Shown in pieces: positions 1-11,523 of a DNA stretch of 64,000 nt. The notes below the pieces were generated by a model that saw nothing but the letters and a program-made list of their open reading frames with translations, did no database searches and had not been told where the DNA came from. The position numbers and the translations under genes are program-made. The DNA is from Phytopseudomonas flavescens (lineage in GTDB: Bacteria > Pseudomonadota > Gammaproteobacteria > Pseudomonadales > Pseudomonadaceae), in assembly GCF_900100535.1 (NCBI RefSeq), contig NZ_FNDG01000002.1, positions 124,001-188,000 on the forward strand. Direction: 5' to 3'. Positions within the stretch are counted from its first letter, which is position 1, and every line of letters begins with the position of its first letter.

Positions 1-1
1 T

Positions 2-208
<207 letters not shown>

Positions 209-226
209 GAAGTCGTTCGTTCGGTG

Positions 227-242
227 CCGGCCTGCGGGCCGG
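227..242 (+). terminator. Short GC hairpin after lpdG, possible weak terminator
   Basis: CCGGCC and GGCCGG pair around a four-base loop 19 bases after the lpdG stop. There is no T-run directly behind it, so it may only attenuate read-through into sucC or stabilise the lpdG mRNA end. Confidence 0.3.
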
Positions 243-408
243 TGTCGTTCAGGCGATTTTTCGCGAAGCAGAACCACGGCGTATTGCCCGCGCAGGGCTC
301 AGGCCCATGCGCGGAATGTGCGCCGGACTGCCTCGAGGCGGTCACAGGTGGTGCGGCACGCAAGTGCAGCACCGATGCGCAATACCTAAACGAAGACGGT
401 AGACAAGC

Positions 409-1574
<1,166 letters not shown>

Positions 1575-1575
<1 letters not shown>

Positions 1576-2462
1576 TGAGCGTCCTGATCAATAAAGACAC
1601 CAAGGTTATCTGCCAGGGTTTCACTGGTTCGCAAGGTACCTTCCACTCCGAACAAGCCATCGCCTACGGCACCAAGATGGTTGGCGGCGTGACCCCAGGC
1701 AAAGGCGGTACTACCCACCTGAACCTGCCCGTGTTCAACACCGTGAAAGAAGCCGTGGAAGCCACTGGCGCCGATGCGTCGGTCATCTACGTCCCGGCTC
1801 CTTTCTGCAAGGACTCGATCCTGGAAGCTGCCTTTGGCGGCATCAAGCTGATCGTGTGCATCACCGAAGGCATCCCGACCCTCGACATGCTCGACGCCAA
1901 GGTCAAGTGTGACGAGCTGGGCGTTCGCCTGATCGGTCCTAACTGCCCGGGCGTTATCACCCCGGGCGAGTGCAAGATCGGCATCATGCCGGGTCACATC
2001 CACCTGCCAGGCAAGGTAGGCATCGTGTCGCGTTCCGGCACCCTGACCTATGAAGCCGTCAAGCAGACCACCGACGCCGGCTTCGGCCAGTCCACCTGCG
2101 TGGGCATCGGTGGTGACCCGATCCCGGGCTCCAACTTCATCGACATCCTGAAGCTGTTCCAGGAAGACCCGAAGACCGAAGCGATCGTCATGATCGGCGA
2201 GATCGGCGGTTCGGCTGAAGAAGAAGCGGCTGCCTACATCAAGGCCAACGTCACCAAGCCTGTGGTTTCCTACATCGCTGGCGTGACCGCGCCTCCCGGC
2301 AAGCGTATGGGCCATGCTGGCGCCATCATTTCCGGCGGCAAAGGCACTGCAGACGAGAAATTCGCTGCACTGCAGGACGCGGGTGTGAAAACCGTGCGTT
2401 CCCTGGCTGACATCGGCAAGGCCCTGGCCGAGCTGACCGGTTGGGAAGTGAAGAAGGCGTAA
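1575..2462 (+). CDS. sucD: Succinyl-CoA synthetase, alpha subunit
   Basis: The protein is 295 residues, the standard alpha-subunit length. The N-terminal CoA-binding Rossmann fold (residues ~5-125) begins with the FTGSQGTFH motif. The C-terminal ligase domain carries the [10 protein letters not shown] signature, whose histidine is phosphorylated during catalysis. It pairs with SucC to form the TCA-cycle enzyme. The start overlaps the sucC stop by one base. A strong hairpin terminator follows 18 bases after the stop, closing the TCA operon. Confidence 0.98.
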
Positions 2463-2480
2463 GCCATCTGATCTGATCGA

Positions 2481-2512
2481 AGAAGGCCACCCTCGGGTGG
2501 CCTTCTTTTTTG
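2481..2512 (+). terminator. Rho-independent terminator of the suc operon
   Basis: An 11-bp stem (AGAAGGCCACC with GGGTGGCCTTCT) and a CTC loop run straight into a T-tract, 18 bases after the sucD stop. Confidence 0.93.
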
Positions 2513-2737
2513 CCCGGAAAAGTTGTTCAGGCGACAGCCGCTTACAGCCAATGGTCAGGTGGGCTGGCACGGGCAGGGCGGTTGCGGCAAAATCATTAGC
2601 CTTGCAACTAATAGGTTTCGTCTCTACCCGAGACGGGCCCGCAATCAAGGTTCGCGCCACGAGAGCGAACGACGTTTCCCACTATCCATCGGGATTCCCT
2701 CTCTCAACTCCGATTTAGCGATGTGGTATTTCTTTAA

Positions 2738-4051
2738 ATGACTTTTCTGAAAAGCCAGGATGTGCTCGCCCTGGGCTTCATGACGTTTGCCCTGTTCGTC
2801 GGGGCCGGCAACATTATTTTCCCGCCCATCGTCGGCATGCAGGCCGGTCCCCACGTGTGGCTGGCCGCGCTGGGCTTCTTGATCACTGCAGTCGGTCTGC
2901 CGGTGATCACCCTGATCGCCTTGGCCAAGGTCGGTGGTGCCATGGACGCGCTGAGCAGTCCGATCGGCAAGGCTGCCGGTGTGCTGCTGGGTACGGTCTG
3001 CTACCTGGCGGTCGGCCCGCTGTTCGCCACGCCGCGAACCGCCACGGTGTCCTTCGAGGTGGGTCTGGCGCCGTTGACCGGCGAAAGCCCGTTGGCCCTG
3101 TTCATCTACAGCCTGGTGTATTTCGTGATCGTGCTGGGCGTCTCCCTGTACCCGGGGCGATTGCTGGACACCGTTGGGCGCGTGCTCGGCCCGATGAAGA
3201 TCCTCGCCCTGCTGATTCTCGGCGGCACGGCCTTCGTGCTGGCACCCGGCGAAGCAGGGCCTGCGACTGGCGCCTATGAGGCCGCGCCATTTTCCCAGGG
3301 CTTCGTCAACGGTTACCTGACCATGGATACCCTGGGTGCGCTGGTCTTCGGCATCGTCATCGTCAATGCCATCCGCTCCCGTGGCGTCGAATCGCCGCAA
3401 CTGATCACCCGTTACGCCATCATCGCCGGGCTGATTGCCGGGGTCGGCCTGGCGCTGGTGTACATCAGCCTGTTCCGCCTGGGGGCGGGCAGCCATGCCA
3501 TCGCGGCTGGCGCCACCAATGGCGCGGCGGTGCTGCATGCCTACGTTCAGCACACCTTCGGGGCGTTGGGCAGCGGTTTCCTGGCCGTACTGATCTCCCT
3601 GGCCTGCCTGGTCACGGCGGTTGGCCTGACCTGCGCCTGTGCGGAGTACTTCAGCCGTCTGGTGCCCTTGTCCTATCGCAGCCTGGTGGTGATCCTCGCT
3701 GCATTCTCGCTGCTGGTATCCAACCTGGGCCTGACCAAGCTGATCCAGATATCCGTGCCGGTTCTCACCGCCATCTACCCGCCGTGCATCGTGCTGATCG
3801 CCCTGAGCTTCTGCTGGGGGCTGTGGAACTCGGCCGGTCGTGTGGTCGGGCCGGTGATGTTGGTGGCGACGCTGTTCGGTATCGTCGATGGCCTGAAGAC
3901 CGCCGGCCTGGACGGCAGCCTGCCGCAGTGGATGGTCAAACTGCCACTGGCCGAGCAGGGCCTGGCCTGGTTGCTGCCGGCGGCCATCATGCTGGCCCTT
4001 GCCAGTGGTTACGACTGGCTGCGTGGCAAGCCGCAGGAAGTGCTGGCCTGA
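2738..4051 (+). CDS. brnQ: Branched-chain amino acid:cation symporter (BrnQ/BraB family)
   Basis: The 437-residue, very hydrophobic protein is consistent with twelve membrane segments and is the exact length of Pseudomonas BraB. The N-terminus contains the family signature [14 protein letters not shown]. It imports leucine, isoleucine and valine across the inner membrane driven by a cation gradient. It is a single-gene unit: the suc terminator lies upstream and an inverted-repeat element with a T-tract lies 18 bp downstream. No clear Shine-Dalgarno sequence precedes the ATG, but this start gives the conserved N-terminus. BraB and BraZ cannot be separated by eye. Confidence 0.93.
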   Translation: MTFLKSQDVLALGFMTFALFVGAGNIIFPPIVGMQAGPHVWLAALGFLITAVGLPVITLIALAKVGGAMDALSSPIGKAAGVLLGTVCYLAVGPLFATPRTATVSFEVGLAPLTGESPLALFIYSLVYFVIVLGVSLYPGRLLDTVGRVLGPMKILALLILGGTAFVLAPGEAGPATGAYEAAPFSQGFVNGYLTMDTLGALVFGIVIVNAIRSRGVESPQLITRYAIIAGLIAGVGLALVYISLFRLGAGSHAIAAGATNGAAVLHAYVQHTFGALGSGFLAVLISLACLVTAVGLTCACAEYFSRLVPLSYRSLVVILAAFSLLVSNLGLTKLIQISVPVLTAIYPPCIVLIALSFCWGLWNSAGRVVGPVMLVATLFGIVDGLKTAGLDGSLPQWMVKLPLAEQGLAWLLPAAIMLALASGYDWLRGKPQEVLA

Positions 4052-4068
4052 GCATATCCGGTTGATCG

Positions 4069-4320
4069 AAAGCCGCTCGTATCAGGTTGTGTGAAAACTA
4101 ATGCGCTCGCTCATGCGGCGTTAAAACCGGCGGGGATGCCAGCCCAGTAAAAATGCTCATTTACAGCTCGTAAACTGCGCTTTTGACTTACTTGGTTCGC
4201 CCTGTGGGCCAGCCTCGGCTGTTACTCCACTGCGCTGCGTTTCGCCGGTTTGCGGGGGCGCCTAGCCCTTGCCTGACCTTCGCTCGCTACGTTTTCACAA
4301 AGCCTGCAATGAGCGGCTTT
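4069..4320. repeat. 252-bp element bounded by 30-bp imperfect inverted repeats
   Basis: The left end (4069-4098) and the reverse complement of the right end (4291-4320) agree at 24 of 30 positions. The outermost ten bases, AAAGCCGCTC, and the TGTGAAAAC inner blocks are identical. No protein is encoded. The right end runs into TTTTTC, so the paired ends would also act as the brnQ terminator. The form is that of a non-autonomous inverted-repeat element (MITE-like). It could alternatively be a terminator stem split by a later insertion. Confidence 0.6.
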
Positions 4321-4368
4321 TTCTTATCTCGCCTGGCTATAATCGCTCCAGCCTTACAAGGAGCTTGC

Positions 4369-5103
4369 ATGCCCATCAGCGAAGACTATCTGCCGCATCT
4401 ACTGGCCGTTCTCTGGTTCGTGATCTGCTGGGGCGGCTATACCCGCTATGCCCACGCGAAGGGCCGCACCACGCCCTGCCTGGCCAGCGTCCTGCACCTC
4501 TATCGCGAGGACTGGATGCGGCGCATGCTGTTGCGCGACAACCGCATCGCCGACGCCAACGTGATCGGCAACCTCGAGCGCAATGCGTCGTTCTTCGCTT
4601 CCAGCACGCTGATCATCCTGGCCGGCATCCTTACCGTGCTCGGTGCGTCGGATCGTGCGGTATCGCTGTTGGCCGACCTGCCATTCGTGCAGGTCGCCAG
4701 CCGTGGCATGTCGGAAGCCAAGCTGTTGTGCCTGGGCGTGGTCTTCGTCTATGCCTTCTTCACGTTCAGCTGGTGCATGCGCCAATACAACTTCGCGGCG
4801 GTACTGGTGGGTTCGGCGCCGATGATCGGTGAGCGGCATGTCACCGAGCAGGAGCGCAAGGCGTTCGGCGAGCGAACCGCGCGGGTCATCTCGATGGCGG
4901 CCAACCAGTTCAACTATGGGCTGCGCGCCTACTATTTCGGCATGGCGACCCTGGCGTGGTTCATCAACCCCTGGTTCTTCATGATCGTGACCGCTGGTGT
5001 CGTGGTGGTGCTGTATCGACGCGAATTCCATTCCGATGTGCTGGAAGTGATGGTGTACACACAAACGCCGACATTCGAGCCGGCCAAGGAGAAAACCGAA
5101 TGA
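4369..5103 (+). CDS. DUF599 family inner-membrane protein
   Basis: 244 residues with about four hydrophobic segments (near residues 8-25, 80-100, 120-140 and 200-225). The sequence resembles the DUF599 family, whose function is unknown. The ATG at 4369 was chosen over longer upstream starts because AAGGAG lies 5-10 bases before it and the upstream sequence belongs to the inverted-repeat element. The stop overlaps the next start (ATGA, 5100-5103), so this gene and the MAPEG gene form a coupled pair. Confidence 0.8.
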   Translation: MPISEDYLPHLLAVLWFVICWGGYTRYAHAKGRTTPCLASVLHLYREDWMRRMLLRDNRIADANVIGNLERNASFFASSTLIILAGILTVLGASDRAVSLLADLPFVQVASRGMSEAKLLCLGVVFVYAFFTFSWCMRQYNFAAVLVGSAPMIGERHVTEQERKAFGERTARVISMAANQFNYGLRAYYFGMATLAWFINPWFFMIVTAGVVVVLYRREFHSDVLEVMVYTQTPTFEPAKEKTE

Positions 5104-5492
5104 GTATTCCGTTCTGGTGCATATTCATCAGCGCCGTGCTGATCTTCGTGGCCAAGGCGCCGCTGGCCAAGGCGATGAAAGAGGAGGGTGGGCGCTACGA
5201 CAACCATCATCCCCGAGCACAGCAGGCACGCTTGAGCGGATTCGGCGCACGTGCGCTGGCCGCGCATCAGAACAGCTTCGAGGCGTTTCCGCTGTTTGCA
5301 GTGGGAGTCTTGATGGCCCATGTCACCCAGAGCAGCGGCTGGCTGGTGGACTGGCTGGCGGTGATCTTCGTGATCGCGCGGGTGTTCTATCTGGTTTTCT
5401 ACTGGGCTGATCTGCACTGGCAGCGCAGTCTGGTATGGGCAATCGGGATGGGCTGCACGCTGTTGTTGATGCTGGCGCCAGCATTGCGATAA
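5100..5492 (+). CDS. MAPEG family integral membrane protein
   Basis: 130 residues with four predicted membrane helices and the typical order of the bacterial MAPEG (membrane-associated eicosanoid/glutathione metabolism) family. The cytoplasmic loop includes RAQQARLSGFGARALAAHQN, a pattern conserved in proteobacterial members. Eukaryotic relatives use glutathione; the substrate of bacterial members is mostly unknown. The start codon overlaps the DUF599 stop by four bases. A 12-bp perfect hairpin follows 23 bases after the stop. Confidence 0.85.
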   Translation: MSIPFWCIFISAVLIFVAKAPLAKAMKEEGGRYDNHHPRAQQARLSGFGARALAAHQNSFEAFPLFAVGVLMAHVTQSSGWLVDWLAVIFVIARVFYLVFYWADLHWQRSLVWAIGMGCTLLLMLAPALR

Positions 5493-5515
5493 AGCGGGGC
5501 GTGGGGGGAGAAGCG

Positions 5516-5543
5516 CGTTACCCGCAGCAGGCTGCGGGTAACG
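5516..5543. terminator. Perfect 12-bp hairpin between convergent genes
   Basis: CGTTACCCGCAG and CTGCGGGTAACG flank a CAGG loop. It lies between the convergent MAPEG gene and lipoprotein gene and could serve both strands. No T-run follows on either side, so Rho-independent termination is uncertain. Confidence 0.5.
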
Positions 5544-5556
5544 TGAAGACGACAGC

Positions 5557-5859
5557 TTATTGCTGTTTCTGAGCCGGCGCTGCCGGATCAGCGGGTGCAG
5601 CTGGAGCCGCAGGCGTTGCAGGTGCAGTGTTGGCCGGAGGGGTCTGAGCCTCTTCCTGCTGCTCTTCGGCACGCTCCTGAGCGGCCTCGGCTTCTTTCTG
5701 GGCCGCTTGGTTGCTCTCCTTGGCGGCGTCGTTCATCGACTCCTGAGCCTCGCTGCGAGCTTCCTGAGCGTCTTGTGCTTTGTTTTCGGATGGCTTGTCA
5801 CAGGCCGCGAGGCCCAGCGTGGCAGCCAGCATGAAGGCGTAGGCGACTGATTTTTGCAT
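5557..5859 (-). CDS. Small alanine/glutamate-rich lipoprotein
   Basis: 100 residues. A signal peptide (residues 1-19) ends in the lipobox LAAC, so the protein should be lipidated at Cys20. The mature part is a charged A/E/Q-rich segment (residues ~28-75) likely to be a single helix or coiled coil. It is followed by a Pro/Ala-rich tail ending in KQQ. No enzymatic domain is visible. The start at 5859 was preferred over an upstream in-frame ATG because GGAGAGA lies just before it and the signal peptide begins there. It is probably an envelope structural or spacer lipoprotein of unknown role. Confidence 0.75.
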   Translation of the reverse strand: MQKSVAYAFMLAATLGLAACDKPSENKAQDAQEARSEAQESMNDAAKESNQAAQKEAEAAQERAEEQQEEAQTPPANTAPATPAAPAAPADPAAPAQKQQ

Positions 5860-6125
5860 GGGGGTGTCTCTCCTTTGGGTAAATACCATTACGGTTTTTC
5901 GAGACTTCAAAGTGGATATAAGTTCATTCCCTTTCCACTCAATGCCCGATAACGCACCGCACGCACCGCTGTAAGCACCAATTCAGGGCTCGTTGCGGTA
6001 TGGAAATTTCCGGTTCGTCGCGGCAGGGCGCACATTTCGATGACTAATGTGATGCACCTTCCCGTGGGGCACGGGAAAATGAGTGTATCCGGCAGCGATG
6101 CCGGTAACTGACCCAAGGAAACTGA

Positions 6126-7370
6126 ATGGACGCGTTGTTGATCCTCGGCGGTCTGCTGCTGATTATCGTCGGCCTGGTAATGCTGGTGATGCGCGGTTTC
6201 GCCACCAGCCTGCTGTGGGGCTGGGCGTGCCTGCTGCCGCCGCTGACGCTGCTGTTCATCGTATGCCACTGGCGGCGCGCCAGGCATGCGCTGGTCTGCT
6301 GCGCGCTGGGCATGATCCCGCTGGTGGTTGGCCTGGCGGTCATGGCAGGTCAGGATCCTCAGCGCCTGGAGGCCATCATCGGCCTCGAGTGGCTGACGCC
6401 CGAGAAGCCTGCGCCTGGCGAATTGCATACCCAGTTGTACGGCCAGCTCAACGGTGAACCGTTCGTGCCCCTGGAAGGCGAACTGACCGACGGTGTGCTC
6501 AGCCTGCGTGAGGGCCAGGACTTCTTCGCCCGTCGCGAGCTGATCATCCGTGGCCTGCCGCCCGCGGTAGATGGCCTGCGCCTGGATGTGCTGCCGGGCG
6601 ACCAGGGGCCGTTGCCCGAGATCGAGCTCAACTGGCTGCTGCCCGACCAGGATCTGCCCGAAGCACGTCAGCTCCAGGGTGGCTATACCCTGCATCTGGA
6701 TCTGCAGCCCGAGGCACCCAATCGCCTGGTGGGTGAGTTCCACCTGGTGCTGCCAGCGCAGTTCGAGACTACCTTGAGCGGCAAGGTCGAGGTGTTTCGC
6801 AACGGCCTGCGTTATCAGCAGGGCAGGGTGGATCGCCGCATCGATTCGCGCGACACCCTGGCCTACATCCTCACCGACTACCTGCAGCGCCGTTTCACCA
6901 CCCGCGACGTGCAACTTTCGCCGTTGCCGGCTGCCAGCTTGACCGGCAGCAACCTGATGCTCGACGTGAGTGTTCGCATCGATGGCCGTGAACAGCGTTT
7001 GCCGGTCAGCCTGAGCAAGCACCCTGAGACGGGCTGGCGCGTGGATGATGACCGTTTCGCCGAATTGCCGGCTGCGCTCGCTCCGGAGCCTGCCGCTACT
7101 GCGGTTCAGCCTGCTGCGCCGCGCCAGCCCGACCCCCCGCAGGATCCACGCCGCGACTTTTCCCTGGTGCGCCTGCTCAGCGAGCCGCAGCGCTACGTCA
7201 ACCAGCCGATGCGGGTGGTCAGCGACAAGGGCAGCGCCGCCCAGGGCCAATTCGTCGGTCTCGACGAGCAGGGGCAGATCATCCTGCGCCAGCGTCTCAA
7301 CGGTTCGGGCGAAGCGCGCTTCGCGCTGTCGCCGGCGGATGTCGTCGATATCGAGCTGCTCGACGAGTGA
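6126..7370 (+). CDS. Conserved hypothetical membrane-anchored protein upstream of htpG
   Basis: 414 residues. Three hydrophobic helices lie in the first ~80 residues. A soluble region follows, and near residue ~320 there is an Ala/Pro-rich linker before a short C-terminal domain (~residues 342-414) that looks like a small beta-barrel. AAGGA precedes the ATG. From memory, P. aeruginosa has a hypothetical gene in the same place next to htpG, so the pairing appears conserved, but no function is known. The C-terminal part could be an interaction module; that is inference. Confidence 0.7.
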   Translation: MDALLILGGLLLIIVGLVMLVMRGFATSLLWGWACLLPPLTLLFIVCHWRRARHALVCCALGMIPLVVGLAVMAGQDPQRLEAIIGLEWLTPEKPAPGELHTQLYGQLNGEPFVPLEGELTDGVLSLREGQDFFARRELIIRGLPPAVDGLRLDVLPGDQGPLPEIELNWLLPDQDLPEARQLQGGYTLHLDLQPEAPNRLVGEFHLVLPAQFETTLSGKVEVFRNGLRYQQGRVDRRIDSRDTLAYILTDYLQRRFTTRDVQLSPLPAASLTGSNLMLDVSVRIDGREQRLPVSLSKHPETGWRVDDDRFAELPAALAPEPAATAVQPAAPRQPDPPQDPRRDFSLVRLLSEPQRYVNQPMRVVSDKGSAAQGQFVGLDEQGQIILRQRLNGSGEARFALSPADVVDIELLDE

Positions 7371-7462
7371 ATCGACGGTGACTTGAAGTTTTCCCGGCCC
7401 GCCCCCACCTGATGAGCATCCGCCGTACTGCGGCTTAGCCATCAATGTGGAGTTAGATGACC

Positions 7463-9367
7463 ATGAGTGTGGAAACTCAAAAAGAAACCCTGGGCTTCCA
7501 GACCGAGGTAAAGCAACTGCTGCACCTCATGATCCACTCGCTGTATTCCAACAAGGAAATCTTCCTGCGCGAGTTGATCTCCAACGCCTCCGACGCCGTC
7601 GACAAACTGCGTTTCGAGGCGCTGGCCAAGCCCGAGCTGCTCGAGGGCGGCGCCGAGCTGAAGATCCGTGTGAGCTTCGACAAGGACGCCAGGACCGTCA
7701 CTCTCGACGACAATGGCATCGGCATGAGCCGTGAAGAGGCCATCGCCCACCTCGGCACCATCGCCAAGTCCGGCACCGCCGACTTCCTGAAGAACCTCTC
7801 CGGCGACCAGAAGAAGGATTCCAGCCTGATCGGTCAGTTCGGCGTGGGCTTCTACTCGGCATTCATCGTTGCCGACAAGGTCGAAGTGTTCACCCGGCGT
7901 GCCGGTCTGTCGGCGGGCGAAGGGGTGCACTGGGCCTCCAAGGGCGAGGGTGACTTCGAGATCGCCACCGTCGAGAAAGCCGAGCGCGGTACCCGCATCG
8001 TCCTGCATCTCAAGAGCGGCGAAGAAGAGTTCGCCGACGGCTGGCGCCTGCGCAACGTCATCAAGAAATACTCCGACCATATCGGCCTGCCCATCGAACT
8101 GCCCAAGGAGTTCCACGGCGAGGACAAGGACAAGCCGGCCGAACCCGAGTGGGAAGTGGTCAACCGCGCCAGCGCGCTGTGGACGCGTCCGCGCACCGAG
8201 GTCACCGACGAGCAGTACCAGGAATTCTACAAACACGTTTCCCACGACTACGACAATCCGCTGAGCTGGAGCCACAACAAGGTCGAAGGCAAGCTGGAAT
8301 ACACCTCGCTGCTGTACGTGCCCGGCCGTGCGCCGTTCGACCTGTACCAGCGTGAGGCACCGCGTGGTTTGAAGCTCTATGTGCAGCGCGTGTTCATCAT
8401 GGACCAGGCGGACGAGTTCCTGCCCCTGTACCTGCGCTTCATCAAGGGTGTGGTCGACTCCAACGACCTGTCGCTGAACGTCTCCCGCGAGATCCTGCAG
8501 AAGGACCCGGTGATCGACTCCATGAAGTCGGCACTGACCAAGCGCGTGCTGGACATGCTGGAGAAGCTGGCCAAGAACGAACCCGAGCAATACAAGGCGT
8601 TCTGGAAGAACTTCGGCCAGGTCCTCAAGGAAGGTCCGGCGGAAGACTTCGCCAACAAGGAGAAGATCGCCGGCCTGCTGCGCTTCGCCTCCACTGCCGA
8701 AGGCGAGGGTGAGCAGAGCGTTTCCCTGGGCGATTACATCGGCCGTCTCAAGGAAGGCCAGGACAAGATCTACTTCCTCACCGGCGAATCCTACGCGCAG
8801 GTCAAGAACAGCCCGCACCTGGAAGTCTTCCGCAAGAAGGGCATCGAAGTGCTGCTGCTCACCGACCGTATCGACGAGTGGCTGATGAGCTACCTCACCG
8901 AATTCGACGGCAAGTCGTTCATCGATGTGGCCCGCGGCGACCTGGATCTGGGCTCGCTGGACTCGGAAGAGGACAAGAAGGCCCAGGAAGAAGTCGCCAA
9001 GAGCAAGGAAGGTCTGGTCGAGCGTCTGAAAGGCGCGCTGGGTGAGCAGGTCGCGGAGGTTCGCGTCTCCCATCGCCTGACCGATTCGCCAGCCATCCTG
9101 GCCATCGGTGATCAGGACCTGGGTCTGCAGATGCGCCAGATTCTCGAGGCCAGTGGTCAAAAGGTGCCGGATTCGAAGCCGATCTTCGAATTCAACCCGA
9201 ACCACCCGCTGATCGAGAAGCTGGATGCCGAGCCGGACGAAGACCGTTTCGGCGACCTGTCGCACATCCTCTTCGACCAGGCCGCCCTGGCTGCAGGCGA
9301 CAGCTTGAAAGACCCGGCCGCCTACGTGCAGCGCCTGAACAAGCTGCTGGTCGAGCTCTCTGCCTGA
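7463..9367 (+). CDS. htpG: Molecular chaperone HtpG (bacterial Hsp90)
   Basis: 634 residues, the normal Pseudomonas length. The N-terminal GHKL ATPase domain has the [15 protein letters not shown] and [11 protein letters not shown] motifs. A middle domain with the catalytic arginine loop follows (LNVSREILQ), then a C-terminal dimerisation domain. The cytosolic ATP-dependent chaperone remodels client proteins with DnaK under stress. An in-frame ATG two codons earlier (7457) is only four bases from GGAG, while the ATG at 7463 is ten bases away and gives the conserved [12 protein letters not shown] start. A terminator lies 18 bases downstream. Confidence 0.97.
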   Translation: MSVETQKETLGFQTEVKQLLHLMIHSLYSNKEIFLRELISNASDAVDKLRFEALAKPELLEGGAELKIRVSFDKDARTVTLDDNGIGMSREEAIAHLGTIAKSGTADFLKNLSGDQKKDSSLIGQFGVGFYSAFIVADKVEVFTRRAGLSAGEGVHWASKGEGDFEIATVEKAERGTRIVLHLKSGEEEFADGWRLRNVIKKYSDHIGLPIELPKEFHGEDKDKPAEPEWEVVNRASALWTRPRTEVTDEQYQEFYKHVSHDYDNPLSWSHNKVEGKLEYTSLLYVPGRAPFDLYQREAPRGLKLYVQRVFIMDQADEFLPLYLRFIKGVVDSNDLSLNVSREILQKDPVIDSMKSALTKRVLDMLEKLAKNEPEQYKAFWKNFGQVLKEGPAEDFANKEKIAGLLRFASTAEGEGEQSVSLGDYIGRLKEGQDKIYFLTGESYAQVKNSPHLEVFRKKGIEVLLLTDRIDEWLMSYLTEFDGKSFIDVARGDLDLGSLDSEEDKKAQEEVAKSKEGLVERLKGALGEQVAEVRVSHRLTDSPAILAIGDQDLGLQMRQILEASGQKVPDSKPIFEFNPNHPLIEKLDAEPDEDRFGDLSHILFDQAALAAGDSLKDPAAYVQRLNKLLVELSA

Positions 9368-9384
9368 TCCGTTAGCCGCAACGC

Positions 9385-9413
9385 AAAACGCCGCTCATCC
9401 GAGCGGCGTTTTT
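9385..9413 (+). terminator. Rho-independent terminator of htpG
   Basis: AAAACGCCGCTC and GAGCGGCG pair around ATCC and are followed by five T residues. The A-run on the left makes it potentially bidirectional. Confidence 0.92.
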
Positions 9414-9483
9414 GTATCTGGAGTCCGTAGCCTGGTTCCAGCGTCATTACATGTGGGAGCATTTCCCGGATATCACAGGCTGT

Positions 9484-9558
9484 GTAGGGTGGACGGCGCC
9501 TTATCCGTCCACCGTTCGGTATCTGGGTGGTGGATGGATAAGGCGTCATCCACCCTGC
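9484..9558. repeat. GTAGGGTGGA-type inverted repeat (REP-like)
   Basis: A left arm of about 30 bases (9484-9513) and a right arm (9529-9558) are imperfect reverse complements sharing GGTGGA and GCCTTATCC cores. The short intervening sequence would form a long hairpin. Elements of this look are common between genes in some Pseudomonas groups. Non-coding. Confidence 0.65.
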
Positions 9559-9627
9559 GCTTTGTGGACCGCTCGCGCCATGTGGAGCGGATTGCGCTGC
9601 GACGATATGCATCCACGATCATCAAAC

Positions 9628-9664
9628 AAAGAAGCCCCGCTATCCATGAGATGACGGGGCTTCT
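9628..9664 (-). terminator. Terminator of the ABC-F gene (minus strand)
   Basis: On the minus strand AGAAGCCCCG pairs with CGGGGCTTCT and is followed by a T-rich stretch. It lies 20 bases beyond the ybiT stop. Confidence 0.85.
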
Positions 9665-9684
9665 GGTCGTGCCGGTTCAGACGA

Positions 9685-11271
9685 TCAGACGATGATGCCC
9701 TGGCTGCGCAGGTAGTCGTCGTAGGTGCCGCTGAAGTCGGTGACGCCGTTGTCCGACAGCTCGATGATGCGCGTGGCCAGGGAGCCGACGAACTCGCGGT
9801 CGTGGCTGACGAAGATCAGCGTGCCCGGGTAGTTTTCCAGTGCCAGGTTGAGCGCTTCGATGGATTCCATGTCCAGGTGGTTGGTCGGTTCGTCCATCAC
9901 CAGCACGTTGGGCTTCTGCAGGATCAGCTTGCCGAACAGCATGCGGCCCTGCTCACCCCCGGAGATCACTTTCACCGACTTGAGGATCTCGTCGTTGGAG
10001 AACAGCATGCGGCCCAGTGTGCCGCGGATGACCTGTTCGCCCTGGGTCCACTGACCCATCCAGTCGAACAGGCTCACGTCGTCCTCGAAGTCGTGGGCGT
10101 GATCCTGGGCGTAGTAACCCACCTCGGCGCTTTCCGTCCACTTCACCGCGCCGGCGTCCGGGCTCAGCTCACCGACCAGGGTGCGCAGCAGGGTGGTTTT
10201 GCCGATACCGTTGGGGCCGATGATCGCGACGCGCTCGCCGGCTTCGACGGTGAAGCTGAAGTTCTTGAACAGCGGCTTGCCATCGAAGCCCTTGGACATC
10301 TGTTCGATGGTCACGGCCTGGCGATGCAGCTTCTTGGTCTGCTCGAAGCGGATGAACGGGCTGACCCGGCTCGACGGTTTGACCTCGGCCAGCTGGATCT
10401 TGTCGATCTGCTTGGCACGGCTGGTGGCCTGCTTGGCTTTCGAGGCGTTGGCGGAGAAGCGGCTGACGAAGTTCTGCAGTTCGGAAATCTGCGCCTTCTT
10501 CTTGGCATTGTCGGCCAGCAGCTGCTCGCGCGACTGGGTCGCCGCGGTCATGTACTCGTCGTAGTTGCCCGGGAACAGGCGCAGCTCGCCGTAATCGAGA
10601 TCCGCCATGTGGGTGCAGACCGCGTTCAGGAAGTGGCGGTCGTGGGAAATGATGATCATGGTGCTGTTACGCGCCGTCAGAATCGTTTCCAGCCAGCGGA
10701 TGGTGTTGATGTCCAGGTGGTTGGTCGGTTCGTCGAGCAGCAGCACGTCCGGGTCCGAGAACAGCGCCTGGGCCAGCAGCACGCGCAGCTTCCAGCCGGG
10801 AGCGACTTCGCTCATCGGGCCGAAATGCTGCTCCAACGGAATGCCCAGGCCGAGCAGCAGCTCGCCGGCGCGGGATTCGGCGGTATAGCCGTCCATCTCG
10901 GCGAACTCACCTTCGAGTTCGCCGACCTTCATGCCGTCTTCTTCGCTCATTTCCGGCAGCGAGTAGATGCGGTCACGCTCGGCCTTGACCTTCCACAGCT
11001 CCTCGTGGCCCATGATCACCGTGTCGATCACGTTGAATTGCTCGTAGGCGAACTGATCCTGGCGCAGCTTGCCGAGACGCACGTTCGGCTCGAGCATGAC
11101 CTGGCCACCGGAGGGATCGAGGTCGCCACCGAGGATCTTCATGAACGTCGACTTGCCGCAGCCATTGGCGCCGATCAGGCCGTAGCGGTTGCCGTTGTTG
11201 AACTTGACGGACACGTTCTCGAACAGCGGCTTGGCACCGAACTGCATGGTGATATTTGCGGTGGAAATCAA
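9685..11271 (-). CDS. ybiT: ABC-F family ATPase, YbiT type
   Basis: 528 residues with two tandem ABC ATPase domains and no membrane segments. Domain 1 has Walker [10 protein letters not shown] near residue 35 and [11 protein letters not shown]. Domain 2 has GPNGIGKTT near residue 350, a signature at SGGEQGRM and [13 protein letters not shown] charged linker (~residues 240-305) joins them. ABC-F proteins act on the ribosome as translation factors; YbiT is the closest named member (530 residues in E. coli). The gene stands alone with its own terminator. Family certain, subfamily assignment by recall. Confidence 0.93.
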   Translation of the reverse strand: MISTANITMQFGAKPLFENVSVKFNNGNRYGLIGANGCGKSTFMKILGGDLDPSGGQVMLEPNVRLGKLRQDQFAYEQFNVIDTVIMGHEELWKVKAERDRIYSLPEMSEEDGMKVGELEGEFAEMDGYTAESRAGELLLGLGIPLEQHFGPMSEVAPGWKLRVLLAQALFSDPDVLLLDEPTNHLDINTIRWLETILTARNSTMIIISHDRHFLNAVCTHMADLDYGELRLFPGNYDEYMTAATQSREQLLADNAKKKAQISELQNFVSRFSANASKAKQATSRAKQIDKIQLAEVKPSSRVSPFIRFEQTKKLHRQAVTIEQMSKGFDGKPLFKNFSFTVEAGERVAIIGPNGIGKTTLLRTLVGELSPDAGAVKWTESAEVGYYAQDHAHDFEDDVSLFDWMGQWTQGEQVIRGTLGRMLFSNDEILKSVKVISGGEQGRMLFGKLILQKPNVLVMDEPTNHLDMESIEALNLALENYPGTLIFVSHDREFVGSLATRIIELSDNGVTDFSGTYDDYLRSQGIIV

Positions 11272-11334
11272 AGCTGTCTATCTCGCATGTTTCAAAGGGG
11301 TGGGTTTGTTTTTGGGGCAGTGCTTGGTTCGCTC

Positions 11335-11520
11335 AACGCTGCCCAGTTGCCTTCGCCATCAATCCATCGGGCGTGGCGATCCAGCAAGATCTGTGCTCAG
11401 TGGCACAACTGCCTGGCGATGAAGGCTGGAACCATCCCTGCCATTAGGCACAGGGTTTCGTAAGTGTGGCGCGCATTGTACGGAGGGCGGTAGCGAATAC
11501 CCAGCGCTTTCAGGTGCGGG
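11335..11520 (-). pseudogene. Remnant of a phage-type tyrosine recombinase (integrase) C-terminus
   Basis: Translating the minus strand from 11519 gives about 60 residues matching the end of Pseudomonas phage integrases: LGIRYRPPYNARHTYETLC, then MAGMVPAFIARQLCH, a TGA stop, and AQILLDRHARWID. In intact relatives the last part reads like GHSVQMLLSTYARWI. So a stop replaces a serine codon after the box-II histidine, and the catalytic tyrosine is replaced by histidine. The N-terminal two thirds are missing upstream. It is dead, but marks an old integration event beside the 12-25 kb accessory cluster. Confidence 0.75.
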
Positions 11521-11523
11521 GCC

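Noticed and set aside
5516..5543. Small regulatory RNA at the 12-bp hairpin between convergent genes
   Set aside because: No promoter or T-run was visible; a convergent-gene hairpin is the simpler reading.
7442..9265. 607-codon open frame antisense to htpG
   Set aside because: Typical GC-rich shadow of a strongly biased gene; no RBS and no domain. The same applies to the long frames antisense to acnB (60917-63457) and to the RND pump (51921-54464).
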